Shown here piece by piece: positions 19,510-29,267 of a DNA stretch of 64,000 nt. The first letter of the stretch is position 1, and the number at the start of each line of letters is the position of its first letter. The notes below the pieces were generated by a model. It worked only from the letters and a program-made list of their open reading frames with translations, made no database searches and was not told the origin of the DNA. A program made the translations under genes and the position numbers. Source of the stretch: Rheinheimera pleomorphica (GTDB lineage: Bacteria; Pseudomonadota; Gammaproteobacteria; Enterobacterales; Alteromonadaceae). The DNA lies in the NCBI RefSeq assembly GCF_011634895.1, contig NZ_SIRR01000001.1:141721-205720 (forward strand), given 5' to 3'.

Positions 19510-20871
19510 TTAAATCGCCTCTAAGGCTTCCGACAATTTCGCGACCGCAATCACTTCCATGCCGCTGATAGCCTCTTTCGGGCTATTCGCCAGCGGCACT
19601 ATTGCCCGTTTAAAGCCATGTTTGGCTGCCTCACGCAGCCGCTCCTGGCCACTGGGTACCGGACGTATTTCACCGGCCAGCCCCACCTCACCAAATACCA
19701 CCAAATCATTTGGCAACGGCTTGTCGCGAAAACTGGATACCAGCGCCAATAAAGTGGCTAAATCGGCACTGGTTTCATTCACTTTTACGCCGCCGACCAC
19801 ATTAACAAACACGTCCTGATCAGCCATTTGGATGCCCGCGTGACGATGCATTACCGCCAGCAGCATTGATATACGGTTTTGCTCCATGCCCAGCGTAACC
19901 CGGCGTGGGTTATTCAGCGGTGAGTAATCCACCAACCCCTGAATTTCAACCAGCAATGGCCGGGTGCCTTCCCACAACACCATGACAATACTGCCGGATT
20001 GATCTTCCTTACCGCGGGTTAAAAAAATGGCCGACGGGTTTTTCACTTCTTTCATGCCCTGACCAGTCATGGCAAACACACCCAGCTCATTTACCGGGCC
20101 AAAGCGGTTTTTATTGCCACGCAAGGTGCGGTAGCGGTTGTCACTGTCACCATCAAGCATTACCGAGCAATCAATGCAGTGCTCCAACACCTTGGGCCCG
20201 GCCAGTGAGCCATCTTTGGTAACATGGCCGACCATAATAATCGCAATATGGTGCTGCTTGGCAAAACGGGTTAAATAGGCCGCGCTTTCACGCACCTGCG
20301 ACACACTACCCGGCGCCGATTGTATATCGGCCAGGTGCATCACCTGAATAGAGTCGATAACCATAATGCGCGGCTTTTCCTGTTGTGCCAACGCACAGAT
20401 GGTTTCAACATTAGTTTCCGCCAGCATTTTCAGCGCGTTGGTTGGCAAGCCTAAGCGCTGCGCCCGCATCGCCACCTGTTGTAAAGATTCCTCACCGGTA
20501 ACATAAAGCGCGCCGCCCTGCTGTGCCAGGCCACACATAATTTGCAATAACAAGGTACTTTTGCCGGCGCCGGGATGGCCACCAATTAAAATAGCCGAGC
20601 CTGGCACTATGCCACCGCCCAGTACCCGGTCAAACTCAGCAAAACCACTGCTAAAACGCGGTACATCTTGTAAATCCACTTCATCCAGCCGCATCACTTT
20701 GGCCACGGCCGCGCCGGCATAGCCTTCAAAGCGGGCATTTTTACTGCTGCCGGTGCCCAGCCGCACTTCGCTTACGGTATTCCAGGCACCACACTCTGTG
20801 CACTGGCCTTGCCAACGCACAAAATCAGCCCCACAATCGCTGCAAACATAAGCGGTTTTTACTTTTGCCAT
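19510..20871 (-). CDS. radA: DNA repair protein RadA
   Basis: DnaB-like branch-migration ATPase in homologous recombination. The 453-aa chain starts with a four-Cys zinc finger (CSDCG and CTEC near residues 10-30), then a RecA-like core with Walker A GHPGAGKST near 97, the RadA-specific KNRFG motif (NKNRFGPVNE) and a C-terminal Lon-protease-like domain. Divergent from the PilZ gene. Confidence 0.97.
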   Translation of the reverse strand: MAKVKTAYVCSDCGADFVRWQGQCTECGAWNTVSEVRLGTGSSKNARFEGYAGAAVAKVMRLDEVDLQDVPRFSSGFAEFDRVLGGGIVPGSAILIGGHPGAGKSTLLLQIMCGLAQQGGALYVTGEESLQQVAMRAQRLGLPTNALKMLAETNVETICALAQQEKPRIMVIDSIQVMHLADIQSAPGSVSQVRESAAYLTRFAKQHHIAIIMVGHVTKDGSLAGPKVLEHCIDCSVMLDGDSDNRYRTLRGNKNRFGPVNELGVFAMTGQGMKEVKNPSAIFLTRGKEDQSGSIVMVLWEGTRPLLVEIQGLVDYSPLNNPRRVTLGMEQNRISMLLAVMHRHAGIQMADQDVFVNVVGGVKVNETSADLATLLALVSSFRDKPLPNDLVVFGEVGLAGEIRPVPSGQERLREAAKHGFKRAIVPLANSPKEAISGMEVIAVAKLSEALEAI

Positions 20872-20991
20872 AGTTTATTTTCTCAAGCTAAATGAAAGGC
20901 ATGGATATTGCTTTTCAAAATATAACAACGTAGCGTACTACAGATTATAACCCTAGGGTGCCGGTATTTTGGCATTGAACCTGACTGAATT

Positions 20992-23520
20992 ATGACAGCA
21001 ACAGATTTACAGGAACATATTGGTATTATTGACCGGATGAAAAGCCTGCTCAACAGCGCAGACTTTGATCAGGTGTTTAGTTTATTGACCTCCGATCTGC
21101 CAAAGTCGAAACAATTCCTGCTAAAAATGGAGCTAAAACGCATGGCACAGCCATGCAACTTCTATATTGACCTGCGCGGCCATGTCGATGGCGATGTAAA
21201 ACCCTATGAGTATATGGGCAAAACCCATTATCTGGATGACAATGCCATCAAAGTATTTGAGGCCGGGTTAAAGCAATACGGCAGCTTTACGCTGGGTTTG
21301 TACGAAGAGGTGTTAAATACCGAAAATAACTTTCGTGTTATGCACCGTAAACAAACCGAACAACGGGTGCGCAATGCGTTACAACAATCCGCCGCAGCAG
21401 ATGACGCTGCAGCAGACGATGATAGCGCCAGCCAGCCTGCACAGTATGCTAACCTGGTGCCATTTGGCAGCTACACCAGCCGCCGCGACGAGCGGATGCA
21501 CTTTAGCATCGATGTTGAGCTGGAGCTAAGCAACAAACGCATCAAAGCCAGCACCAGTGATTTATCGGTATCGGGCTGCAAAATAAAGCTGCCCAAACAT
21601 CTTGAACTGACCGCAGGAACGCCGTTAAAACTGCATTTTACCGGGTTAGAACAAGAATTTATGCTTGGTTTGGCCGACGGCGTCGCCTATAACGTTGTCG
21701 ACTCAGAGCGTCAGGGCAATGTGACCTACTTGCGCTTGCAACGGCAGCAAAATGCCGATGACGCGCAGTTTTCTGAGTTCTTGCAAAAATTTATTACCGG
21801 TAATAAACGACGCTACAAAGTGAATCTGGACAATGTTTGCCAAAGCCTGCTAAGCAAAGGCTACGAGCAGTTTTACCTGCCGCGCAGCAGTACCTTGCCG
21901 GTGTTTATTGCGGTAAAAGAAGGCAAACCCGTACCGGTGTGTGCTTTGACTACCGATTGCAACAAAGCCGTTTGGCAATATTTTCTCGATGAACAACATC
22001 AGGCAGTATTTGCCAGTATATTTAATGTACGCCGCCTGAAAACGTTATTACAGCTACCCAGTAGCGACAAATCCACTATTGTGTACAGTTTTACCCATGC
22101 GGTTAAAGGCAGATTGTTTTTTTACTCAGCCACCCGGGAAGAGCTGGCGCAGTCCGATCGGGCACGGCAGTTATTTCTTGGCTTTGGCGCCAGCAAACCG
22201 AGCTGGCGGGTGTTTCAGCTGAATTTACACCGCACCTCTGCCGCTTTGGCCGAAATGCCATCAAGCTTACCGGCATCAGACGGCAGCAAAGCGACAGCGG
22301 GGTTATCGAATCTGGTAAAGCAGTTTATTCAGGACATTCGCTATATTGCCAGTCTGAGCGATATTACAGCAACAGAAAGTGCTTTTTGGTACCAGAGCTA
22401 TCCGGTTGATCAGCAGCAACTCAAACTATTGGCCAACTTTGGCCATCAAAAAGTTCCCAACCAACCACAGTGCGAAGCGGTCGCCGTGCAATATGTGAAT
22501 CTGCGCTCTGAGTCTCGCTATTTATACAAAACGACCGTCACTATTAGCGACAGTGAACAGCAAACTGAGTTAAGTGGCCACAGCCGGGACTTTTCGTCGA
22601 AAGGCTTACAACTGGAAACCACCTTACCGGTGCGGTTTAAAAAAGGCGATGTAGTGTTGCTTAACCTGCCGGACATGCAGAAAATCAGCAATAAATATCA
22701 GTTAACGTCACTGCCGTATGAAGTGATGGCCGTTAGCAAAAGCCGTACTATTATGAATTTACGCGCCGCAGAAGGCACCGAGCCTCATACCGGCCGGTTA
22801 TTTTTTCAGCAATTGATCCAGAATAACCGTGCCAAGCTGACCCCGGCGGAAGAAAGCCCGAAATATCCCGGGCTGTCTGTTGCCCTGCGTAATCTGTACC
22901 TTAATGCCCAGAATCATTTTGTGCTGTATATACATCGCAAGGGTATCCGTTACGAAATTAATACGGTGGCCCAGGGTCAGCAACCAAGCAGCTTGCACCA
23001 ACTACTGAGTGTAGATAGCAATAAAGCTGAAAAACTGGATTTGGCGCCGATCCTGCAAAACAATGCCGCCAGCCTGCATTTTGCCCAGCAGTTAAAACAG
23101 ATGAAACGTTTTGATAGCCCAAAAGCGTTTGAGTTATATATCACAGTGCACAACAAGGCTGCGCCCGGCTCGCGCCTGTCCTGTCGCTATGACTACGAAT
23201 TTGCCAGTGAACAACTAAAACAGCAGTATGTGCTTAGTGCACTGCAAAATGGCACCTTATTTTGTTATCGCTTTTTGCTATCACGCACCGGCAGGCCGGA
23301 TATTGATTTTATTGCCGCAGAGCTCAACTACATCAGTACTTATGCGATACACAAAGCCAAACAATTGGAAGAAGAACTATGGAGTGTCGCCGGTGTTATT
23401 GACGCCATAGATATCTCCGCCGAAGTGGCCTGGCGCTACGGCGCTACACTTGAGCAAAGTGCACAGCAAGATTTACAGCGCCAAACGTTAATTGCGCAGT
23501 TGCAACAACCAGTCCCGTAG
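20992..23520 (+). CDS. Large protein with two PilZ (c-di-GMP-binding) domains
   Basis: An 842-aa cytoplasmic protein. It holds two PilZ signatures: RRDER at 164-168 with DLSVSG at 190-195, and RSESR at 505-509 with DFSSKG at 533-538. Both fit the RxxxR...DxSxxG pattern that binds cyclic di-GMP, so both sites look intact. An acidic low-complexity stretch (about 134-150) precedes the first. The remaining regions have no recognised domain. A PilZ protein between radA and serB is, as I recall, conserved in Vibrio and Shewanella, but the output process is not known to me. Its last 33 bases overlap the convergent hydrolase gene. Confidence 0.85.
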   Translation: MTATDLQEHIGIIDRMKSLLNSADFDQVFSLLTSDLPKSKQFLLKMELKRMAQPCNFYIDLRGHVDGDVKPYEYMGKTHYLDDNAIKVFEAGLKQYGSFTLGLYEEVLNTENNFRVMHRKQTEQRVRNALQQSAAADDAAADDDSASQPAQYANLVPFGSYTSRRDERMHFSIDVELELSNKRIKASTSDLSVSGCKIKLPKHLELTAGTPLKLHFTGLEQEFMLGLADGVAYNVVDSERQGNVTYLRLQRQQNADDAQFSEFLQKFITGNKRRYKVNLDNVCQSLLSKGYEQFYLPRSSTLPVFIAVKEGKPVPVCALTTDCNKAVWQYFLDEQHQAVFASIFNVRRLKTLLQLPSSDKSTIVYSFTHAVKGRLFFYSATREELAQSDRARQLFLGFGASKPSWRVFQLNLHRTSAALAEMPSSLPASDGSKATAGLSNLVKQFIQDIRYIASLSDITATESAFWYQSYPVDQQQLKLLANFGHQKVPNQPQCEAVAVQYVNLRSESRYLYKTTVTISDSEQQTELSGHSRDFSSKGLQLETTLPVRFKKGDVVLLNLPDMQKISNKYQLTSLPYEVMAVSKSRTIMNLRAAEGTEPHTGRLFFQQLIQNNRAKLTPAEESPKYPGLSVALRNLYLNAQNHFVLYIHRKGIRYEINTVAQGQQPSSLHQLLSVDSNKAEKLDLAPILQNNAASLHFAQQLKQMKRFDSPKAFELYITVHNKAAPGSRLSCRYDYEFASEQLKQQYVLSALQNGTLFCYRFLLSRTGRPDIDFIAAELNYISTYAIHKAKQLEEELWSVAGVIDAIDISAEVAWRYGATLEQSAQQDLQRQTLIAQLQQPVP

Positions 23521-24384
23521 CTGTGGAAAATGATCATCTATAGCCGCCGGGTGCGTCAGCATAGAGATATGGTCATAGTCGTGTTGGTAGCCGCTGGCTT
23601 TACCCAATAAACTAAAACGCGCCTGCGGTGCGGTCTCGGCAATAAAGCGGCGCACATCGTCCGGGTGTCCCAGCAGGCGATCATTTTGTGCCGCGAAATG
23701 CCACACCGGCGGCCAGCGCAATTGTTGACAGGCATTGGCATAATCAAATTGATCACTGGGATCAACAAAGGCCGCACCGTTAATCCAGTGCACGGTATCG
23801 CGTAAAAACTGTTCCGGTTCATCATCGGCGCCCAAACGCCACTTACGCGCCGGAAAATAGCCCTGTTTACGGCTAAGCCAGGGCGCTAGCGTATTCCAGA
23901 CAAAATCAATTTTCAGTTTACGCTCCAGGCTGTTGACACTGATCACCCGTTTCGTACCAAAGCACACTTTTGCCGCCACCTTAGCGGTTAATTCTGGGTA
24001 ACGGGCCAGACTCGCCCCCGCCACAACACCGCCCCAGGAGTGAGCAATCAAAATAACCGGCTGTTGATGCAACTGATAAATATGTTCAATCAGCGCCGGG
24101 ATATCACGGGTGATCATTTGCTGCTGACTTTGCACAAATCCCTGTGAAACATGTGGTCTGGACAAGCCACGGCCGGCAAAATCGGCGCAGTACACCATAA
24201 AGCCACTGTCTGCCAGATAGCAGCCTAAGCCTTTGCCGGAATGACTGTAAAAAATGCGGCCGTTTTCAATGGCGCCATGCAGCATCAGTACCGGCGCTAT
24301 GCCTTGCTGTAGTGGCAGTAAGCGGCGCAGATGCAACTGGTACTGGTCTAAATCCAGATAAAACGAGCTTTGCTGATGTTTCAT
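23488..24384 (-). CDS. Alpha/beta hydrolase (monoacylglycerol lipase/esterase-like)
   Basis: A 298-aa soluble hydrolase with LMLHGAIENG (oxyanion region near 35), a DFAGRGLS turn, and the nucleophile elbow AHSWGG near 115, giving the catalytic Ser. A later NDRLLGHPDDVR supplies the acid and HDYDHISML the His. There is no signal peptide. It follows serB by two bases and is probably co-transcribed with it. The substrate cannot be inferred. Its 3' end overlaps the PilZ gene on the opposite strand. Confidence 0.85.
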   Translation of the reverse strand: MKHQQSSFYLDLDQYQLHLRRLLPLQQGIAPVLMLHGAIENGRIFYSHSGKGLGCYLADSGFMVYCADFAGRGLSRPHVSQGFVQSQQQMITRDIPALIEHIYQLHQQPVILIAHSWGGVVAGASLARYPELTAKVAAKVCFGTKRVISVNSLERKLKIDFVWNTLAPWLSRKQGYFPARKWRLGADDEPEQFLRDTVHWINGAAFVDPSDQFDYANACQQLRWPPVWHFAAQNDRLLGHPDDVRRFIAETAPQARFSLLGKASGYQHDYDHISMLTHPAAIDDHFPQLRDWLLQLRN

Positions 24385-24386
24385 GC

Positions 24387-25460
24387 TTAATCCAGCAAAT
24401 ACAGCAGCTGTAATAAAGAACCTTGCCGGATAGCCGCTTTGGCCTGCGCCTGAACTTTGGGTTTGGCATGAAAAGCCACGCCTAAGCTGGCGGCATTCAA
24501 CATCGGAATATCATTAGCACCATCCCCTATTGCTACCGTTTGGCTGCTGGCTATGCCGAACTGCGCGGCCAGCTTTGTCACCACCTGTGCTTTGGTCGTG
24601 GCATCAACAATATCGCCCAACACTTTACCGGTGAGCTTGCCATCAACAATCTCCAGCACATTGGCAAAAGTGGCTGTTAGGCCCAGCTGCTGCTTTAACG
24701 CATCAGTAAAATAGGTAAAGCCGCCTGAGGCTATCGCCACCTGCCACTGATGCTGCTGTAAATGCGTTACCAACTCGGTTAAGCCCGGCATCAACGGCAC
24801 CGTATCCAATACCTGGCGCAGTATCGTTTGTGGTGCGCCGGCTAACGTCGCCACTCGCGCCACCAGGCTCTGGGCAAAATCCAGCTCGCCATTCATCGCC
24901 CGGGCGGTTACCGCCGCCACCTGCTCACCGGTGCCAGCCAGCTTAGCAATTTCGTCTATACATTCTATTTGGATCGCAGTGGAGTCCATATCCATCACCA
25001 GCACACCCGCTTGTTGCAGCGTTGGCGTTTCGGTTAAATACACCACTTCAATATCCAGCGTTGTAGCAAGGCTGGCTAATTGCTGCTGTTGCTGCAGTGT
25101 CAGCCCGGCAGAAAGCTGCAGCTCAAGCGCTCCAGCTAATGCAGGATGAGGTTGATACAACCGGCAAGCCATGGCGGTTTCGCTAGCCAGTTGCTGCAGT
25201 AGCATAGCGATAGCCTGCCAGTTAAGCTGCTGTGCAAACACGCGCAGCACAGCACTATAGCCATTTTCGGGTAACGCAAAAGCCTCAGCCTGGCGCAATG
25301 CTAATGGCTCAGCGCTTTGCAATAACAATTGGTTGTGTTGCCATTTCAGTGCATAGTTTTGCTGTACAGACAACGTTGCTGGCGCAACAGCGGCTTGTGC
25401 TGTTGTGGGAAGCTGATAAAAAAACGACACTTGAGTCCCTATACTTGCTGACACGACCAT
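24387..25460 (-). CDS. serB: Phosphoserine phosphatase
   Basis: Last step of serine biosynthesis. The 357-aa protein carries the HAD phosphatase motifs: VMDMDSTAIQIECIDE near residue 155 (the first Asp is phosphorylated), AIASGGFTYF, and the metal-binding GDGANDIPML with a preceding conserved Lys (KAQVVTKL). The N-terminal 140 residues are the SerB ACT-like regulatory part. Divergent from smp/ahpA as in E. coli, and followed two bases later by the hydrolase gene. Confidence 0.96.
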   Translation of the reverse strand: MVVSASIGTQVSFFYQLPTTAQAAVAPATLSVQQNYALKWQHNQLLLQSAEPLALRQAEAFALPENGYSAVLRVFAQQLNWQAIAMLLQQLASETAMACRLYQPHPALAGALELQLSAGLTLQQQQQLASLATTLDIEVVYLTETPTLQQAGVLVMDMDSTAIQIECIDEIAKLAGTGEQVAAVTARAMNGELDFAQSLVARVATLAGAPQTILRQVLDTVPLMPGLTELVTHLQQHQWQVAIASGGFTYFTDALKQQLGLTATFANVLEIVDGKLTGKVLGDIVDATTKAQVVTKLAAQFGIASSQTVAIGDGANDIPMLNAASLGVAFHAKPKVQAQAKAAIRQGSLLQLLYLLD

Positions 25461-25501
25461 GGCATGCTACGCGCATTAACGACTAGCTAAGCTGGCGCTT
25501 T

Positions 25502-26104
25502 ATGGAAAATATGCAGAACGATATCCCATTACCCAACAGCACTTCAAGCACTATTAAGCTGCTACAGATTGCGGTTGCGGTATTGGGGATCTGGCTGTTA
25601 TTACATAGTTGGGTGCTGCTACAGCAACAAGGTCGGCATTTGCTGCAACAACAAAGCAGCCAGCTGATGCGCGAAACCCTGGCAACCTTGTCACATACCG
25701 CGGCCTATTTAATCGAAAATGATCAACTCGACGGCCTGGAGCAACTGACGCAGCATATTGCTGCCAGCCCCTATTTGCATGACGTGGTGGTGTACGACGC
25801 TAACGGCGTACGCATGAGCTGGTCTGAAGGCAGCGCAGCCGCCAGGCTGTTATATAGTCCGACGCAAGTGGAGCCGCTACAGGCGATGGTACAACCCATC
25901 AGCAAAGATCAGCAGTTGCTTGGTTATATTAAGTTAAGCTTACGTCTGGATGCATCCTTGACGCCTATTGCCATGTCATGGCAGCGTTTAATGCAACAGT
26001 TGCTGCTTATGCTGGTATTAGCCGGTATTATTGGTTTTTTGCTGCGCCGCGGCTTTTCGCGTTTTTCGCGGCAGTCACTGCGCCTGCGTCGCCTCAAGCC
26101 GTAA
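25502..26104 (+). CDS. ytjB: AhpA/YtjB (Smp) family inner-membrane protein
   Basis: A 200-aa protein with an N-terminal membrane helix (about 20-40), a periplasmic domain that includes VVVYDANGVRMSWSEG, and a second membrane helix (about 163-183) followed by a very basic tail ([14 protein letters not shown]). This is the architecture of the SerB-associated membrane protein Smp/YtjB. Its position divergent from serB supports this. Function is not well defined. The last 30 bases overlap the convergent TatD-family gene. Confidence 0.75.
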   Translation: MENMQNDIPLPNSTSSTIKLLQIAVAVLGIWLLLHSWVLLQQQGRHLLQQQSSQLMRETLATLSHTAAYLIENDQLDGLEQLTQHIAASPYLHDVVVYDANGVRMSWSEGSAAARLLYSPTQVEPLQAMVQPISKDQQLLGYIKLSLRLDASLTPIAMSWQRLMQQLLLMLVLAGIIGFLLRRGFSRFSRQSLRLRRLKP

Positions 26105-26884
26105 GATATCCACGCTGTTTTGCCATAAGCTGGTGGCTATTTGCTCAGGCGGCTCTGGCCTTAGCTGACAAAAGGCGTCAAACACCAACGCCAGCTGCGC
26201 CGGAGTATTCACCTCCCCTTGAAAACCAGCCAGCGGCATTGCCGGCGCATCGGTTTCCAGCACAAAGCTGCTTAGCGGCAACTTACTCACGGTACGTCGT
26301 GTCTTCTCTGCACGGTCATAGGTAATGGTACCGCCGATGCCGAGCTTAAAACCCAACTCAATAAAGGCCATCGCCTGCTGCTGGCTGCCGGAAAAGGCAT
26401 GTAAAATACCGCCTTCAGTAAACTGCTGGCGTTTAAGCTCTGCTAAAAGCTGTGGCTGACTTTTACGATGATGCAAAATTACCGGCTTATGATATTTGCC
26501 GGCGAGTTCAAGCTGACGGCTAAACAACGTTTGCTGCACATCAAAGCTGCTGGTGTCTAACGCGAAATCGAGGCCAATTTCACCCACGGCTACAATGTGT
26601 GATAAATGCTGTATCAGCAACGCCTCAAGCTCTGTCACCGATTCTGGCTTAGCCTTCGCCGCCCACCACGGATGTATGCCCAGCGCGATATGCCAGTGTG
26701 GTTGTTGTTTGTGTAAATCTAACAGGTTTTGCCAGGCAGACTCTTGTACAGCAGGAATAACTAAAGCGGCAACCCCGGCCTGCTGCGCCTGTTGCCAGTG
26801 TAGCGCCTGCGTAGCGGCAAGCTCGGGTAAATCGAGGTGACAGTGGGTATCAAACAGCTTAAGCCCATCTTTGGTTAGGGACAT
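26075..26884 (-). CDS. TatD family metal-dependent hydrolase (YjjV-like)
   Basis: A 269-aa TIM-barrel hydrolase. Metal and catalytic motifs of the TatD family are present: FDTHCHLD at the start (HxH), GEIGLDF (Glu), ILHHRKS (His), LHAFSGS (His) and ETDAPAMPL (Asp). TatD-family enzymes are Mg-dependent 3'-exonucleases or deacylases; the short C-terminal part and sequence resemble YjjV more than TatD. The ATG overlaps the pdxH stop by ten bases, so it is probably in one operon with argS-pdxH. Confidence 0.88.
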   Translation of the reverse strand: MSLTKDGLKLFDTHCHLDLPELAATQALHWQQAQQAGVAALVIPAVQESAWQNLLDLHKQQPHWHIALGIHPWWAAKAKPESVTELEALLIQHLSHIVAVGEIGLDFALDTSSFDVQQTLFSRQLELAGKYHKPVILHHRKSQPQLLAELKRQQFTEGGILHAFSGSQQQAMAFIELGFKLGIGGTITYDRAEKTRRTVSKLPLSSFVLETDAPAMPLAGFQGEVNTPAQLALVFDAFCQLRPEPPEQIATSLWQNSVDILRLEATQAQ

Positions 26885-27513
26885 AACCTGTCGATATCCC
26901 AGCGGCCATCGGCTGACTGGCTGTACATAAAGCGGTCGTGCAGCCGGTGCTCGCCGCCCTGCCAGAATTCAATTTTATGCGGCCGTACTAAAAAACCGCC
27001 CCAGAAGGATGGCAGCGGCACTTCGCCGTGTTCAAACTTGTGTTTTATCTCAGCAAACTTTTGCAGCAGCGCCTGACGGGTAGACACCGGCCGGCTTTGC
27101 TCTGACGCCCAGGCGGCCAGTTGGCTTTCTTTTGGCCGCGATAAAAAGTATTTTGCCACCTGAATATTACTTACCCGCTCAGCAGTGCCGTAAACAATCA
27201 CCTGCCGCTCCAGCGGGTGCCAGGGAAAATGCAGGCACACCTTTGGGTTGCTACTAAGCTCGGTCGCCTTACGGCTGCCCAGGTTGGTGTAAAAAGTAAA
27301 GCCTTCAGGGCTGACATCTTTTAACAACACCAGCCGCTGTGACGGCTGGCCCTGCTCGTCGACTGTCGCCACACACATTGCGGTTGGATCCGGCAGCTCG
27401 GCCGCTATCGCATCTTTTAGCCACAGCTCAAACTGCGCTATCGGATCGGCATTGAGCTTGTCAAAATCCAGCTTATCTTTAGTGTAACTGCGGCGAATAT
27501 CGTCGATTTTCAT
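26875..27513 (-). CDS. pdxH: Pyridoxamine 5'-phosphate oxidase
   Basis: FMN enzyme that oxidises pyridoxine or pyridoxamine 5'-phosphate to pyridoxal 5'-phosphate. The 212-aa protein is full length and has the family signatures: [10 protein letters not shown] near the N-terminus, [24 protein letters not shown] split across the FMN site, PWHPLERQV, and the C-terminal [14 protein letters not shown]. It follows argS by two bases. Confidence 0.97.
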   Translation of the reverse strand: MKIDDIRRSYTKDKLDFDKLNADPIAQFELWLKDAIAAELPDPTAMCVATVDEQGQPSQRLVLLKDVSPEGFTFYTNLGSRKATELSSNPKVCLHFPWHPLERQVIVYGTAERVSNIQVAKYFLSRPKESQLAAWASEQSRPVSTRQALLQKFAEIKHKFEHGEVPLPSFWGGFLVRPHKIEFWQGGEHRLHDRFMYSQSADGRWDIDRLCP

Positions 27514-27515
27514 CT

Positions 27516-29255
27516 TTACATGCGCTCCATAACCTCAATACCGAGTAAGTCCAGGCCTTGCTGTAACAGCTTAGCAGTGAAAATACTCAGCATTAAACGG
27601 CTGTCACGCTGTGCTGGTTCAACGCCGTCTTTAAGTATTGGGCAAGCTTCGTAAAACGCCATATATAAACTGGCCAGCTCATACAGGTAATTACACAGCA
27701 GGTTCGGCTGCGCATCTTTCATAACCTGTTGCAGTGCTTCTTCAAAGCGCAGCAATTTCACCGCTAACTGCTTTTCCTGCTCCTGCTCGATAACCAGACT
27801 GGCGCTAAAGCTATCACTAATGTCCGCACGGCGTAAAATACTGCGTACCCGGGTGTAAGCGTATTGCAGATAAGGCGCGGTAGCACCTTCAAAGCTTAGC
27901 ATCGCATCCCAGCTAAAAATGTAGTCACTGGTACGGTTTTTTGACAAATCAGCGAATTTCACCGCACCAATGCCTACTTTACGTGCCACTTCAGCAATTT
28001 CGTCAGCGGTTAAATCACTGGCCTTTTCCTGTACTACGGCTTTGGCGCGCACTACGGCTTCTTCCAGTAGTTCGGCCAGTTTTACCGTGCCACCGGTACG
28101 GGTTTTAAACGGCTTGCCGTCTTCGCCCATCATGGTACCAAACGGGCAGTGGTCATAAATGGTGGCATCGCGCAGGTAGCCAGCCTTACGCGCTACCAGC
28201 TCAACCTGCTTAAAGTGCAGCGCCTGGCGCGCATCGGTAAAAATTATTACCCGGTCCGCATTTAGCGTATGGCTGCGGTACTGGCAGGCCGCTAAATCGG
28301 TAGTGGAATATAAAAAGCCACCACCGGTTTTTTGTACGATAAAGGGCGATGGCTTGCCTTCTTTATCGGCCAGCTCTTGCAGGAACACCACCAGTGCGCC
28401 CTGATCTTCCACCGCCATCGATTTCGCTTTTAAATCATCCACTATGCCTTGCAGCATGCTGTTATAAGCACTTTCCGGCTTAATATCGGCATGGCTTAGC
28501 GTGACGTTCAGTTTTTCATATACTTCTTCGCTGTGTTTTACCGAGGTGTCAATAAACAGCTGCCACAGCTTTTGGCAATGAGTATCACCGCTTTGCAGCT
28601 TTACCACATAGTCGCGTGATTTATCAGCAAAACCAGCTTCATCGTCAAAGCGCTTTTTCGCTTCACGGTAGAAATCTTCAAGGTCAGCCAGCGCAACGCT
28701 TTCCAAATCAATACCCGCTGCCAGCTTGTCTTCCAGATGCGCAATCAGCATACCAAACTGGGTGCCCCAGTCACCCATATGGTTCTGCCGGATAACCTTG
28801 TCGCCCCAGAATTCCAGCGTACGCACCACAGCGTCACCAATAATGGTCGAGCGCAAATGGCCAACGTGCATTTCTTTGGCCAAATTCGGTGCCGAATAGT
28901 CCACCACTACGGTTTGCGGAGTGTTGTTGGCACTGACGCCTAAACGGCTATCAGTAGTCGCTTGCTGCAATTGTGTCGCCAGCCAGCTTTTATCCAGCGT
29001 GACGTTAATAAAGCCGGGGCCTGCGATCTCCGTTTTACTGGCAATGCCGGCTAAATTTAGCTGCTGCACTAACTGCTCGGCCAGCTGACGCGGGTTGGTT
29101 TTCATCAGCTTAGCCGCTGCCATAGCGCCGTTAATCTGATAATCGCCAAATTCCGGTCGGGTACTTACGGTAACCGCGGCATTGGTATCGGCAGGTAAGC
29201 CCAGCGCAACAAAGGCGCTTTGTGTTTTTTCAGTTAATAATTGCTTAATATTCAT
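27516..29255 (-). CDS. argS: Arginyl-tRNA synthetase
   Basis: Class I synthetase charging tRNA-Arg. The 579-aa protein has the ArgRS N-terminal additional domain, the HIGH-type motif as HVGH (residues about 130-133, [16 protein letters not shown]), and a C-terminal DALR anticodon-binding domain beginning near [10 protein letters not shown]. As is usual in ArgRS the KMSK motif is not canonical. It heads the argS-pdxH-tatD run, 12 bases after prfC. Confidence 0.97.
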   Translation of the reverse strand: MNIKQLLTEKTQSAFVALGLPADTNAAVTVSTRPEFGDYQINGAMAAAKLMKTNPRQLAEQLVQQLNLAGIASKTEIAGPGFINVTLDKSWLATQLQQATTDSRLGVSANNTPQTVVVDYSAPNLAKEMHVGHLRSTIIGDAVVRTLEFWGDKVIRQNHMGDWGTQFGMLIAHLEDKLAAGIDLESVALADLEDFYREAKKRFDDEAGFADKSRDYVVKLQSGDTHCQKLWQLFIDTSVKHSEEVYEKLNVTLSHADIKPESAYNSMLQGIVDDLKAKSMAVEDQGALVVFLQELADKEGKPSPFIVQKTGGGFLYSTTDLAACQYRSHTLNADRVIIFTDARQALHFKQVELVARKAGYLRDATIYDHCPFGTMMGEDGKPFKTRTGGTVKLAELLEEAVVRAKAVVQEKASDLTADEIAEVARKVGIGAVKFADLSKNRTSDYIFSWDAMLSFEGATAPYLQYAYTRVRSILRRADISDSFSASLVIEQEQEKQLAVKLLRFEEALQQVMKDAQPNLLCNYLYELASLYMAFYEACPILKDGVEPAQRDSRLMLSIFTAKLLQQGLDLLGIEVMERM

Positions 29256-29267
29256 CTGGCTTACCTG

